Shown here in pieces: positions 21,526 through 32,700 of a DNA stretch of 64,000 nucleotides. Origin of the DNA: Galerina marginata (lineage: Eukaryota > Basidiomycota > Agaricomycetes > Agaricales > Galerinaceae); contig JAECYW010000001.1 of the NCBI GenBank assembly GCA_023014335.1, positions 124,001 to 188,000 of the forward strand, given 5' to 3'. The notes under the pieces are model-generated. The model was not told the DNA's origin. It made no database searches and saw only the letters and a list, made by a program, of their open reading frames with translations. Both the position numbers and the translations under genes were made by a program. The stretch's first letter is position 1. Each line of letters starts with the position of its first letter.

Positions 21526-24500
21526 ATGAATGCCCTCCAAGATCCGAGCAAGAAGACTTCCATAACCTCCTTGCTCAATCCACAAGACGTCTCAGGTTTC
21601 CCTGCACATCTTACCGGTATTGCACAGGCGCCTCTGGTTCCAAACCACGTCCAGTCACAAGTTCAGTATGAACCAGGATACGGGCACGGGCATAGCGCCT
21701 CATATAACCTTCGGGCTGCGAGTTGGGAGACCGAAGCCTCTGCGACGCGAAAGGCCAATAGCCCCCAGCTTCATCAGCAATACCAGCACCAACAATCCCA
21801 TCCAACGATGCTTGCACACCCGCCATCTAACACGTACGCGTATCCTACAGTGATGCCAAGAAACAGGATGGACGATTCGCAAGGCTATGCTGACGGAGAG
21901 CATGTGTGGCAGTCTCAACGCCAACAGGCTGACCCTTCCAGAATGTCTTACGGACATGTCCAGTCCAATGAGCGAACTGGTATGCAGCGATGTTCAATTT
22001 GATTACTATAGCTCATAGTTTGTCACAGCACTAACTGGTGACTATTCAAACCAGAGTCCGTCTTTTTCTTGGTTTTATTTCGCGTTGGAAACCCGTAACC
22101 TCTTCCTTCATTGCAGATAGCTACCCTTCAAGCTACGAGGGCAATGGCGAATCATCTGGTGAATTCTTTGAACCTGTTAGCATTACATCAAATCTAACAA
22201 ACTTCATTCATCCCTCAGGCTGGCAGACGAGCTCTCGAGCCTCTGTGCGTATCGTAGCAAAGGGGACGGCCCCCACCACCACACAGACCACTCATGATCA
22301 GCGTTATGCTCAGGGGTATTACTATGAGCATCATAACATCTATGATCATCCCTCGGAGTCGTATTCGCCCCAGAATCAAATAACAGTTCCAGCGTCATCT
22401 ACCCAGCCACAAGCTGAACCTATACGACATTCTGGGTCATCCTCTTCTTCCAAGAGGCAACTCCCAGAAGGCGAGGCCGCCCCACCGCCAAAGGCAAAAC
22501 GCTCGAAGGCGAAAGCCAAAGAGACAGGTCCGGAAACACCCACCACAACACCAGGTGCGTGTAAATCTTATGCACGTTTTTGGTCGGGAATGTGGTCGTG
22601 TGTAATCGTTACCTCTGGCCCTTTTCCTAGTTGGTCCGCCAATCAAGTGGCCGGTTTTTCTTTCCTCTTCATTACTCTCATCTTTAAATAGCCTTTCACC
22701 ATCGTTTTGGCTTCATACTTACCTTTTGCTATCTTCAATCTTGCAACTTATTTAACTATCAATTTATTTATATTCCAGGTACCTCGAAGCGCGGATACAA
22801 TGCCAAAAAGCGGAGCGAAGCCGCCTTTATCTCAGCTCAAAATGGTATGTACTCTGCACTTCATCGATCTTTTGGTTTTTGCCTTTTTTCGTGATTTCCC
22901 AATTCGCGAGTATTCAGACTACTGAAAAATTTCAGCAAAATGCGCTGACCCAAGCTTCATTTTCCGGTTATTAAATTTATGTTATACCTAACATGTCTTT
23001 CAAACAGATGCATTGCAAAAAGCCCAGCGAAACAAAGAAAGCGAAGGACATCTCTCTCAAACCGATCCAGGTCTGTAAACATCTTGTGCATTAGACAGTA
23101 AGCGGTCTCACTGTCTTGTACAGAGCATTGTTCCACGACTATGTCCGACTCTATGGCTTTCATTCCCGAACTCCAGTTTGCCCGTTGCATGTCCAACCGC
23201 TATAAGAAAGAAGAATTCCCCAGATGTGTGTCATGCACGCGTCGATGGGCTGGGGACACTTGTCGCTTCCAAGGAATTCGGTATTTTATGCGCGACGCAC
23301 AGAGAAACTTACGGGGCATTAGCTTTACTGAGCGTAATTCTGTCACACAAGTTCCCATCATGGACTTTCCTACGCGGTGGAATAGGAAGTTCGAGGAAGA
23401 ACATATTCGCCGCATTAAGGTAGGCTAAGTTTTGGATACTGTTTCAATTAAATTTTGACCATACTATAGCTTTCCATTGCAAAAGACCTTTTGCCAACAT
23501 TATTAGCGGAGCAAGACCATCTGAAATCGGACGAAATTGTACGAAGACCGCGCGAATGTGATGTTCGGGCTACCTGCGGTCTGTTGTACTTCTCTTGAAA
23601 ACTCTTTCGATCCGCCTTCTGAACGACGCCCTCCTTTGTAGACACATGCATGACCTCTCTTTTCTCGACGTCTTTCATGTGCCGGCTCTGCGGGCGCGAA
23701 GTTTGCAAGGACTGCTTTCAGTTGGTCGTCCAGCTCACGCATCAGCCTCCAGGAGTTGGGCTAGCAGTGCTCAATTCGCTCGTGGCAAAGAGGGAGAAAT
23801 ACACACTTGCCAACCCCTTTTTCTTGGCTTGCACGAAGAGGAACGAACACGGTGCCAGCGAATTTACTCCTGTGACGCGTTTCGTAGGTGCAGAACTGGA
23901 TAAGGCCCTGAAAGAAATGCAATCGATCATGGGCAAGGAAAAGGAGAAGGAGTCGCAGGGTGCAGAGGGAGCGACCCAGACGGGGAGGTCAATGGGTGAT
24001 CCTGGACCCTCAGTTGCGGAGACCCGTTCATCGACTACCGTGGATGACGACCAAACACAATCATATTCTTCCCAGAACGCGCTTGATACAACCTCTTCAA
24101 CAGAGCCTCAGATAATTGAACGACAACGGTTGCAGGCACCGACGTCCCCGGATCGCAACATCAGATACTGGGACGACAACATCAACACTGCAGATTTCCC
24201 GGATCCAGTAACAGAACCTGTTTACGATAATTACACGCCTTCAAATGCACCTCCGCACACAACAGCCATTCCCATATATCGCTTGCAAGCCATTCCCGTT
24301 GATCTGTATGACCCGCTTTCTCAAGCCAGCAAGCCGCCTCCCGTCTTCTCGTCTATTTGGAGCCAAGGTTATCCTCTTCTTGTGAAGGGGGTGTTGCCCA
24401 GGTTTAAGATTAAATGGAATCCGGCATACTTCATGGAACGTTATGGAGATCAGACTTGTTTGGTTGTTGAGTGCCAGACAGACACCAATAGAAGGATTCC

Positions 24501-25678
24501 TGTTAGGGACTTTTTTGGGTGGTTTGGCGCGTACCAAGATCGGAAGGAATGTCTGAAGCTGAAGGTACGTACTTGTCTCGCCCTCTTGAGTATGACCTGC
24601 AGGCCTATGTGTACCCTCTTTTTTGACAGGATTGGCCTCCTACAGCTGAGTTCAAGACGGCATTTCCTGAGCTCTACGAAGATTTTAGTCAAGCCGTTCC
24701 CGTGCCAGATTATGTTCGACGGGACGGTGTATATAATATAGGCTCTCACTTTCCCTCCAATGCCGTTGGACCGGACCTTGGTGCGCAAATAAGAATTGGT
24801 ATGACTGATCGCGTTCTGAATTGCACCTTATCTCCGCAGGTCCAAAGATGTATAATTCCATGGCGTCCTCTCAAGAGGCGGGCAGCAAAGGCTCTACACG
24901 TTTGCACATGGACATGGCTGATGCTCTCAATGTGATGCTGCATGCCGAACCATGCGAGGATGGCACTGAAGGATACGCCGTTTGGGACCTATTTCGCGCA
25001 GAGGACAGCGACAAGATTCGCGCATTTTTGAAGAGAAAGTTCGGCTTCGGACAACCGGCTCCGAACGTGGCGAATGCGGCGGTACCCAGTAGTGCCAGTG
25101 GCAGTTCTAAGAGGTAGATCCTCCCATTACTTACTGTCGAGGTGACTAATTTGTTTTTAGTGCGTCAGCAGCAGGTCCAGCTCCGCCAGTCTTAATTGGA
25201 CATGATCCGATACACGGGCAACAATTTTATTTAGATGTTGAGCTGCGTCAAGCAATTTGGGAGGAGTCCGGTGTCAGGAGTTTTAGAGTCTATCAGCGAC
25301 CAGGAGATGGCGTGTTCATCCCCGCTGGGTGCGCTCATCAGGTTTGTGCTCGTTGTCTGGTCTTTGGCGTACCTATTTGATTCCTTTCTCGTCTTTTGTT
25401 AGGTCGCAAATATGTCTGATTGCATGAAGGTTGCTATCGATTTCGTTAGCCCCGAGAATATCGAACGGTGTGAAAAGTTGACGAAGGAGTTCAGGGAGCA
25501 GAATCAGAGCAAGGTTTGGAAGGAGGATGTGCTTCAGCTTCGCACGATGATGTGGTTTGCGTGGCAATCATGCTGTATACAGGAGGAGGAACTAGCGAAG
25601 GAGAAAGCGGCTGCCACGGGCAGTAATAATGCCATGGACACGGATACGGGTACAGGACGAGGAGATCCCAAGGAGTGA
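21526..25678 (+). CDS. JmjC-domain histone H3K9 demethylase (KDM3-like)
   Basis: Fe(II)/2-oxoglutarate oxygenase of the KDM3/JMJD1 group, which removes H3K9me1/2 in the nucleus. Eleven exons: 21526-21979, 22117-22554, 22779-22844, 23008-23070, 23124-23419, 23470-23578, 23642-24564, 24630-24780, 24840-25113, 25161-25341 and 25403-25678, giving 1076 residues. The first 250 residues are low-complexity and Gln/Pro/Ser-rich, with a basic PPPKAKRSKAKAKE patch. Two cysteine clusters follow: FARCMSNRYKKEEFPRCVSC with TRRWAGDTCRFQG, and FMCRLCGREVCKDCFQ. These correspond to the zinc region in front of KDM3 JmjC domains. In the JmjC domain, TRLHMDMADALNVMLHA supplies the HxD iron ligands (about 856-858) and GVFIPAGCAHQVANMSDC the distal His (about 984). 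All metal ligands are intact. The N-terminal Met is chosen just upstream of NALQDPSKKTSITSLLNP; an upstream in-frame Met at 21277 is possible. Confidence 0.92.
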
Positions 25679-26160
25679 TTCTAAGGGAGCTGTGTAGGTT
25701 GCATTCATAATACAGCTGTCATATATCCTACAACCTCAAATACCCTGAAACTCTTCTACTCTCAGTATGATTTGGGGGCGTAATTTCGGATTTTAGTGGG
25801 TTCTACTCAGTCCTCCATGACCAAGTTAGCGTACTATGACTGCCATGTTCGCCGTTGGAGGCGCCTCCTTGGTGACAAGGACTCGGACATTCTTAGTTCT
25901 TTGATGAATAACAATCCCGGTCTGTGATGAAGAAGGCTCTTATTCTCAATCCGAAAGGCTAGTTTTGACGAAGGCGCTTTGAGTCAGCCTTTGACGACAG
26001 GGGAAGAGTTGATTTCCCTCTGCGCGGATAACTCCGCTCTATGTACGTCATTCTTTGGGTGACTGGGTCAGCTCGATGCCACACCTATTCTGACGTGCAC
26101 CTTTATATGACATTGACAATGTCAATATAACCTTCGCGAAGCTTTCCGGAATTAATTCTG
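25679..26160. other. 3' flank of KDM3 and decayed front of a membrane gene
   Basis: No open frame of useful length. A short hydrophobic stretch near 25838-25910 could be a relic of the N-terminus of the membrane gene that follows. Confidence 0.3.
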
Positions 26161-27081
26161 TTCCAGCAGCAGCTTTGTTGCCCTCTACTTTCTACTGTTT
26201 GGATGGTTCGTTGGACAGTCTTTCAGGAAACCGACATATGTCTTCTTCTCTGTGGCATTTTTTCTGTGTTGGTGGGTTATAAAACTGTCCTTTCTGTAAT
26301 GGCTATATCAAATCTGACTTAATAATGTTCCGTCGATACCCATTAGTTCGAACAGCGGCCTTCGTCATTCGGGCGCTTCAGGCAGCAAATGAGGCCTTTG
26401 GGTTACTAATTGACATTATTGCAGAGGTGTTGTTCGGCTCTGGGTTCTTTGGGTTGCTGTTTTCTGCCTATAACCTAGTTCTAGATTGGTGAGCAGCAAA
26501 ACGCAGCTATCATGTACAATATTTTGACTTACCGTCTCTTTTCTAAAGCCTCATAGAAAACTCATGACTGGTCACCCACCCCAAAAAAATTGGGTTCTCC
26601 ATCTCACAAGAAATCGTTTACTCTATTGCATCGGCCTTAGTACCGCTGTTGCCCTCGGTATCGCGAGCGTTTCGATCAAGCGTCCAACACCAACCGCAAT
26701 GCCAACACGATCAAGCGCTTCGTGCGGCAAGCACTGCCATATTCGTCGTCGAGACGCTGGTCCTGGTCTTTCGAAACATCCTGCTTGCACAAATGGAGCT
26801 CACAGGTTTGTCAACCCATTTGGCCCAAGCGATTCATCAGGAAAAAGGGATTACATCGACAAGGCATCGAGGAAAGTCGGCACCAGATACGCGGTCTACA
26901 TTCTCCTTATCTCTGCTTTGATATTAGTTCGAGAAACACTCTCTATCGCCACTGTCAGCAACGCCAATACACAGAATAATGAGCATTTCTGGTACCCTCT
27001 CATTGCGCTCCCAGAGATTCTCGCTGTAGTTTTATACACCACACGAGGTTTGGTCCATGCTCGCTCCGAACTACCGAAGTG
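26161..27081 (+). pseudogene. decayed multi-pass membrane (7TM-like) protein gene
   Basis: Several hydrophobic segments can be read with plausible introns between them: VALYFLLFGWFVGQSF and VFFSVAFFLCW (about 26173-26270), FGLLIDIIAEVLFG with FFGLLFSAYNLVLD (about 26395-26488), LLYCIGLSTAVALGIASVSI (about 26617-26680), STAIFVVETLVLVFRNILLA, and finally YAVYILLISALILVRETLSI with WYPLIALPEILAVVLY before the stop at 27079-27081. Segment order and the PEILAVVLY end resemble a basidiomycete seven-TM family often annotated as GPCR-like; that is from memory and moderate. Between about 26680 and 26740 the similarity moves through all three frames, and the only splice that would restore the last change is a 35-nt intron. 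No intact N-terminus was found. I therefore call it a probable pseudogene. It does not look like a STE3 pheromone receptor. Confidence 0.5.
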
Positions 27082-28483
27082 AATGATGGGTCATATGGAT
27101 TCCAAAGGGTCATTTATCAACTCCTGCAAATTGGGACAAATGACAAACTCAAGGACCCAAAAACGGCACCTTGGCGCCAAGCTGCCTGCGAACTACAACA
27201 AAACCCTCAAAAAATCTGCACAAATTGTGGGGCATGTACGTAATCTAGAGATCATTGATCCCTATGCACATAGAAGATTCGCAGTACCCAAATGACGAGG
27301 TGCGCTCTTTTGCCTGCCGCCGCTCCGGATTTGTTACATCAAGGCAAAGGTCGTATACTTTGACCATCACCATTCAACGATCTGCTTAAATTGCGGACAA
27401 GTTCCTTGCATCCTTAATCGCCATACTGAAGGCTCTCTTCCTGTCATGTAACTTGACTTCACAAATGTTAACTTCCTGCCGTATTGCTGAACTGTTGCCC
27501 AACACCAAATACATCTCACCTCCCGAAACCGATCCAAAACCACGATGCATCAAAAATTACACTGGTGACTGGAGCTTATCTTTTATCCATGTTCAAACGG
27601 TATGAATTTTTTTTGGCCAGCTAGAAAAGCACTCATATTATTCCCCAAAGGATGGTAGTCCCGTTGAGGGATGCTAACCTCAATGAGCCCATTTACCTAA
27701 GGTTCTAGTTGCATTACGCAGGCAGTCGTCTACGTACATTGGAAAAGAACACGAATCATCATCATCCATGACATCGATGAATACGCGGAGAGAGTTGAGC
27801 GAAAGGCAATTCAAGAAGAAAAACCCAGAATTTTCCCCTGGCTAACTTCATGTTTCGTCACACTGTTCAAGGTTCAAATTTCAAACCTCACCTAGGCCTC
27901 ACATGTCTCTATTTCACCAGCACCCCGGTCAAAGTGGTCGAATTCGAAATTAAAAGAAATGTTGAACCCAGTTACCCGAACGCAAATTGATGCAGGCGCC
28001 CTGCAGTGAGGTACGTACGTTCGTTGAATAACCGGCGCTCATGTGCCGCGGACAATAAACTCTGTACTGAACCCATCGCCTTGTTTGCCTCAAGGCTGAT
28101 TTTTTTTTGTTTTCCTCCCGCACGCTTATTGTCAGAGATCTGGAACGGGTCATGTAAGCGCCACTAAATGACTGTCCGAACTCCGAGCCTTATGACATTT
28201 ATAATTAGCGAGCCAGGGCCAAGTGTGGGTTATTGACAATGTACGTGGTTCAAACCGGAAGACATGGTTTTATCTGTCCGCCGCGATTATGTGCTTAGGG
28301 CCTGGTCGGCGACTTATTTGCAGTCTGGTAATGGTCGAGACAAGACGAAGTTGCTTATTTATTGTCTCCTGTGCGACAATTACCGTTATTGTCTGGATGG
28401 AATTTATTGTGTCCCCCTCTGACTCTCTTGGATCAAGGACAAAGATGACATATTTTGGCGCGTCGTTGAGACTTGCGAGGACA
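27082..28483. other. 1.4-kb non-coding region upstream of the pheromone gene
   Basis: No supported gene. A 70-codon plus-strand frame at 27083-27295 and a short CxxC-containing stretch near 27380-27420 were considered and not accepted. The segment nearest 28484 is presumably the pheromone promoter. Confidence 0.4.
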
Positions 28484-28490
28484 TATAAAA
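28484..28490 (+). promoter_or_regulatory. TATA box of the pheromone gene
   Basis: TATAAAA lies 65 bp upstream of the pheromone start codon, in a spacing typical of short, strongly expressed fungal genes. The intervening leader is free of ATG in any frame that would interfere. Confidence 0.65.
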
Positions 28491-28554
28491 GCCTGGCCGG
28501 TGTAGAGGTCTTTTCTCCAGTCGCACTCGCAACTAAAGCAATTAAACAACTCAA

Positions 28555-28674
28555 ATGGATTCTTTCTACACCATCTTCACTTCTACCTCCGCCTCCACCT
28601 CCGCTCCTGCTCCTGTGCCCACCGACGAGGAGAACGGCGGCGGCGTCGGAAACGCATACTGCGTCGTTGCTTGA
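28555..28674 (+). CDS. lipopeptide mating pheromone precursor (CaaX)
   Basis: A 39-residue, single-exon gene. It starts MDSFYTIFTSTSASTSAPAP, continues VPTDEEN, then GGGVGNAYC and ends CVVA followed by TGA. Short length, an MD-S/A-F start, a Ser/Thr/Ala/Pro-rich leader, an acidic-polar DEEN site and a terminal cysteine-aliphatic-aliphatic-Ala box are the defining traits of agaricomycete B-locus pheromone precursors. By family knowledge the cysteine would be farnesylated and carboxymethylated, the VVA trimmed, and the N-terminal leader cut near the EN pair, leaving a peptide of about 10-11 residues ending in NAYC (inference). The mature pheromone is exported (STE6 type) and sensed by STE3-like receptors. 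No receptor is visible in the window, so this could belong to a B mating-type locus lying partly outside it, or be one of the non-mating pheromone-like genes mushrooms also carry. It is hidden inside a longer, unrelated overlapping frame. Confidence 0.88.
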   Translation: MDSFYTIFTSTSASTSAPAPVPTDEENGGGVGNAYCVVA

Positions 28675-29754
28675 GTTTCCTTAAACTCGCACAATTACCA
28701 TGATACCCCTTGATCATTGTCGGTATACTCTCCCAATTTTTAAATCGTCTTGGCTTACATGGTCTTTAACAGAAACCCTCTTGCCGCACATACGCTGCGA
28801 GTCTTTTACCCGGCAACACTGGCAGTAGAGGAGGAGTGGGCATATTAGCATGCATTTTGGATTATTATTATTATTCACATTCGGTTTCGGTTTCATTGGA
28901 GGGGGAGTTGTAACTTGTACTCATTGGGCTGGAGAAAATACATCGAAATTTTATCCTGACAACAAATTCGAATTCGGTTCATAACCGCCCATTTTCAGCT
29001 TGAAATTACGTTGGCGCGGCTCATGAAATCACAGGTCAAAGGTAGCCAAACAAGCGCCAATCAGGATCAACTGTAGGTCCAAGCATCTGTTTCGCATTCT
29101 CTCTCCGCGGCACTCTTGCCCCTACACCGTTTATAACACTTGGTTCTTCCTAATTCTGCATCCCAATGACCTTTCAATTTATTTTTGAAGCTCTTTCTAC
29201 TGTCGAAGGTGGCTACATGCCCTAGTAGTTCCTTGCTGGTGATATCTGTGTCAGGAATGAGGTGCGCGTGCGTTCTCAACCGACAGTTTTTCAAGTCGGA
29301 GGGCATATAAATGTCATTCACAACTTGACTTCCTACAGGCGCCTATTATTTAGGTCTAAATCCCTTAAAGTTCCCAAAAGTCTTGACCTAATCGACTTCT
29401 CTGTTATTGTCGCTCCCAGACAATCCATTGTTCAACGCTTTTTTTGCACGCAGAATTGCGCGTGTTCGGCCGTTATGGGACTCTCTTCGCCGGCTGTTCA
29501 CAGGCTACATGTTACGGAAAGGTATTGGGAAGCTGGATGTAAACATCGTTGCTTGTGAGCTCAGAATAAAGTTGGCAGACTTTTTGCTCCGTGCTCTTTC
29601 ATCGCTGATCCGGATGACGCAATGTCCGGAAAGGGAAAGTTCCTTTTATAGTGCGGCCTCCGGCGTTCTCCCCTGGCGGGGTCGGTGTGAGGTTGCCGCA
29701 TTCAACAGGTCCCTTGCATGAACTCGAACATCCTCCATTCTTGGACTTGCATTG
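28675..29754. other. non-coding region between the pheromone and MDR genes
   Basis: Contains an (ATT)n run at about 28858-28875. Frames at 29067-29321 (minus) and 29262-29721 (plus) overlap and were not accepted. The pheromone 3' UTR and the MDR promoter lie here. Confidence 0.4.
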
Positions 29755-32700
29755 ATGACGAAGCCGACATTGGTGCAGAGCTTACTGAATCTACCATCAC
29801 AGACGTACGGCAATGTCGATACACGGCCGAAGAAGGAGTACTATTCCACGAGGCAGGAGATGCTACGAATAGCCGCGAGCGCCCAGGAGGAGAGAGGAGA
29901 ATTAGCTGTGGGCACTGATGGAGGAGCTATTCCAAACGGGCACGCCAACCCGATGACGAAACGGGCAGAATCCATGGTACGTCACACGGTTTCCTCTTTG
30001 TGGCTCTCAGGCTGCAATTATCCGGCTTTATTATATCTTCCATGCTGTTTATTTCAGGTTCTGAACTCGTTCGAACAGAATCCGTCCTCTCTGCAAGCTG
30101 CGATCACACTGGCGCACTCTCAACAACGCCTACGCCCGCAACCCGAAGACGACTCCGACGACTCTGACCTCGAGGTCTTCTTCACCCCAAATACATCACC
30201 ACGCACGTCGATGGCTTCATCTGTTGCTACCATAACCTTTCCTTCTTCGCGCAAACCCAGTCGTAGATCTCTGAAAAGTGTCGCTGCAGACTCCCATCAG
30301 CCTCTTCAACTGTCCCAGACCGAGTCTCCTTCCAAGGCACCAACAACTATCTCAACAGCCTTTGTCGCTGTGCCCTCGACCCGCACACCTTCTACATCCA
30401 GCTCGCAAGCTACCAGGGCCCGTCACGCTTTGTCGGCCTCTTCCAGTCTCTCTTCCACAAGCCTTGACGGCCATTCTATCTTCTCGGATTACTTTGGTTC
30501 TGGAGAGTCGACTTTACTCTCCACACCATATCAAAGCGATTCTGGGGAGGGTGGGGCGCAAGCCAAGGGGAAATCAAAAGCCTCGAACTCCGATACAGTG
30601 AGAAGTACCTCCACAGACGCAAGATGGCGCAATCAGCACAGCATGAACGAAGACTGGGCGAAGGATGTGAATTCGAGCACGCCTGTCGGATCTGGCACCA
30701 AAACGAGGACCTCTGTGTCTGTTTCTCCTGCGAGTACGTCCTCTGCGAATCCAGGGAAGGGCTCGGGCGATAAATCCTCTGGATTAGGCTCGGTAAAGAA
30801 AAGCGTCGATTCGAAATCACACAACCATTCCCCTCCTCCGAACCCGGAAGGCCAATCTGGAGTTAGGTCAAGTGCAAAAGGAAAGGAAAAGGAGAATTCA
30901 AGTGAGAAAGAGAAGAAACCAACCTCTCATATTGCTAGCCAACCAACGACTGTGCCTCCATCTAATATGGCCAGGTCAAACAAAAAGTATGTGCCTCCAA
31001 AACAACCGCATACCTTCTCTGCCTTTGCGTCAATCCCAGTACCAGAACCTACAGCGACAACACCGACGCAGAAAGCTTCACATCCTCTTCCAAACGGACA
31101 CGGCATCTCTAAAGCCACTCCTGCTAGCAGTTCACCAAAGTCTTCATCGTCTACAGTACTACACGTTGAAGCAGCGTCCGCACCTTCGCTCCTACCACCA
31201 AATAACGACAGTTACATTCCTACTTACAAGTATCCACCCGGTCCTTCCCAAAAGAAAACTTCTCTAAGCAACCAGCAGGCAAATACTAAACCCAGCACCT
31301 CGACTCAACGCAGGAAGCCGAGTGCCCCCAAGCCTCCTCCTAGTACAATGATGGGCATGGATGCGCTGCTGGAAGAAGACGAAGATGGTCCGTTGACGCC
31401 GCGTATGGAATCTAAGACGCTCGAGAACCGTAAAGGCGGATGGGATTGGGGTTCAGAGTGGGAAGCTGAGCATGAAGGAAGGAAAGCTGCTCTCGGAGCT
31501 GGAGGGTCCAACGACAGCAAGAAGTCCTCTAGTTCTCAGGAAAGCCCAGGAACAGGTCGCTCTCGCAGTCTCCGGCATACCACACCGACAGAACTCCGAC
31601 GTCGACGTTCAAGATCTCTCGATTCTTCTTCTTCGACCTCAACTACCCGCAAACCACATGCGCCGCCGCAGACATTATCAGCAGAGGTCGAAGCTCTCGT
31701 CCAGGGCTTCGTTTCGCCAGGCGAACGCCCGAGCAAAGGCACCCAAGGGTATACCTCTTTAGTCCTTCCCAGGGCACCTCCACCTGCCTTGAACTCCATC
31801 ACAGCCAGTCGCTCGGTGAAAACGAAAGGCGACGGGTGGCTATCGGCAGACGGAAAGATTGATTTGACGAAGAGCGGAGTGGCGCAGACGACTATGGCGA
31901 CTGTTGAAGTCGTTAAGGGTCTCGGGTCGAAGAGCGGTTCTGGAATCCTTGGCTTTGGCGGCAAGCTCGGGTTTGGAAGGAGACGCGCCTCTTCAGGTCC
32001 AAGGTCAGGACATGGCCCGGCGCCGCTTCCCCTGGCAGTTCCTTCTGGTGCTGGCGCAAGGCCTGCTACGTCTGGAGAAAATGGCCAAACTCCTGCTCCT
32101 ACCCTTGGGGCTCAAGGTAGCCCGCTTGGCTTCACGTCATATAGGTCGCCGCCAAACTATGTTCCGAGTGAAAGCGTGCTCGTACAGGTGTGGGCTGTGG
32201 GTGTCGATGGTGTCGATGGCCGGCTTGTGGGGATTAAGTTTGGCGGCGGTGGTGCGGCTGGCAGGGCGGAGGAGGATGAAAACATGCAGACGGATCATGA
32301 AACAGAAGAGGAGAGGGCGCATGAGACCGAATTAGAAGAGGACAATGAAGAGAGGAGGGGCGAGGAAAATGCTGGCACTTCGCCAGAGACGACACCGACC
32401 AAGAAAGGGGGTTTGGCGGCGCTTGGACGGTCGTTGAGCTTGCGTTTGTCTAGGGCTGGAAGTTCGAAGCAGAAGGCAAAGCAAGCTGATCTACAGCGCT
32501 CTGCCTCCGCGGCGGCGGCGTTTGCGAACACTTGGTCCAAGGCGAAGCAAGACCAGGAGAAATTGCAGCAGGAGCAAACACCACCGCAGGCCCAAAACGC
32601 GCATAAACGCTCGTTGTCGTTCTCGTTGAAGCGGAGCAATACAGCTGCTTCACAGGCCTCTACTGCCGCATCGGTTGTGTCTTCGTCGCCAGGTGGAAAG

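Noticed and set aside
22936..22967. 31-nt mini-exon in the KDM3 gene
   Set aside because: It breaks the phase of the following exon; direct joining of 22844 to 23008 keeps the frame.
25800..27081. STE3-type pheromone receptor
   Set aside because: Segment order and the C-terminal PEILAVVLY block do not fit STE3, and the gene is disrupted.
28223..28684. 153-codon plus-strand frame overlapping the pheromone gene
   Set aside because: Different frame from the CaaX precursor, no family resemblance, and it spans the TATA box and leader.
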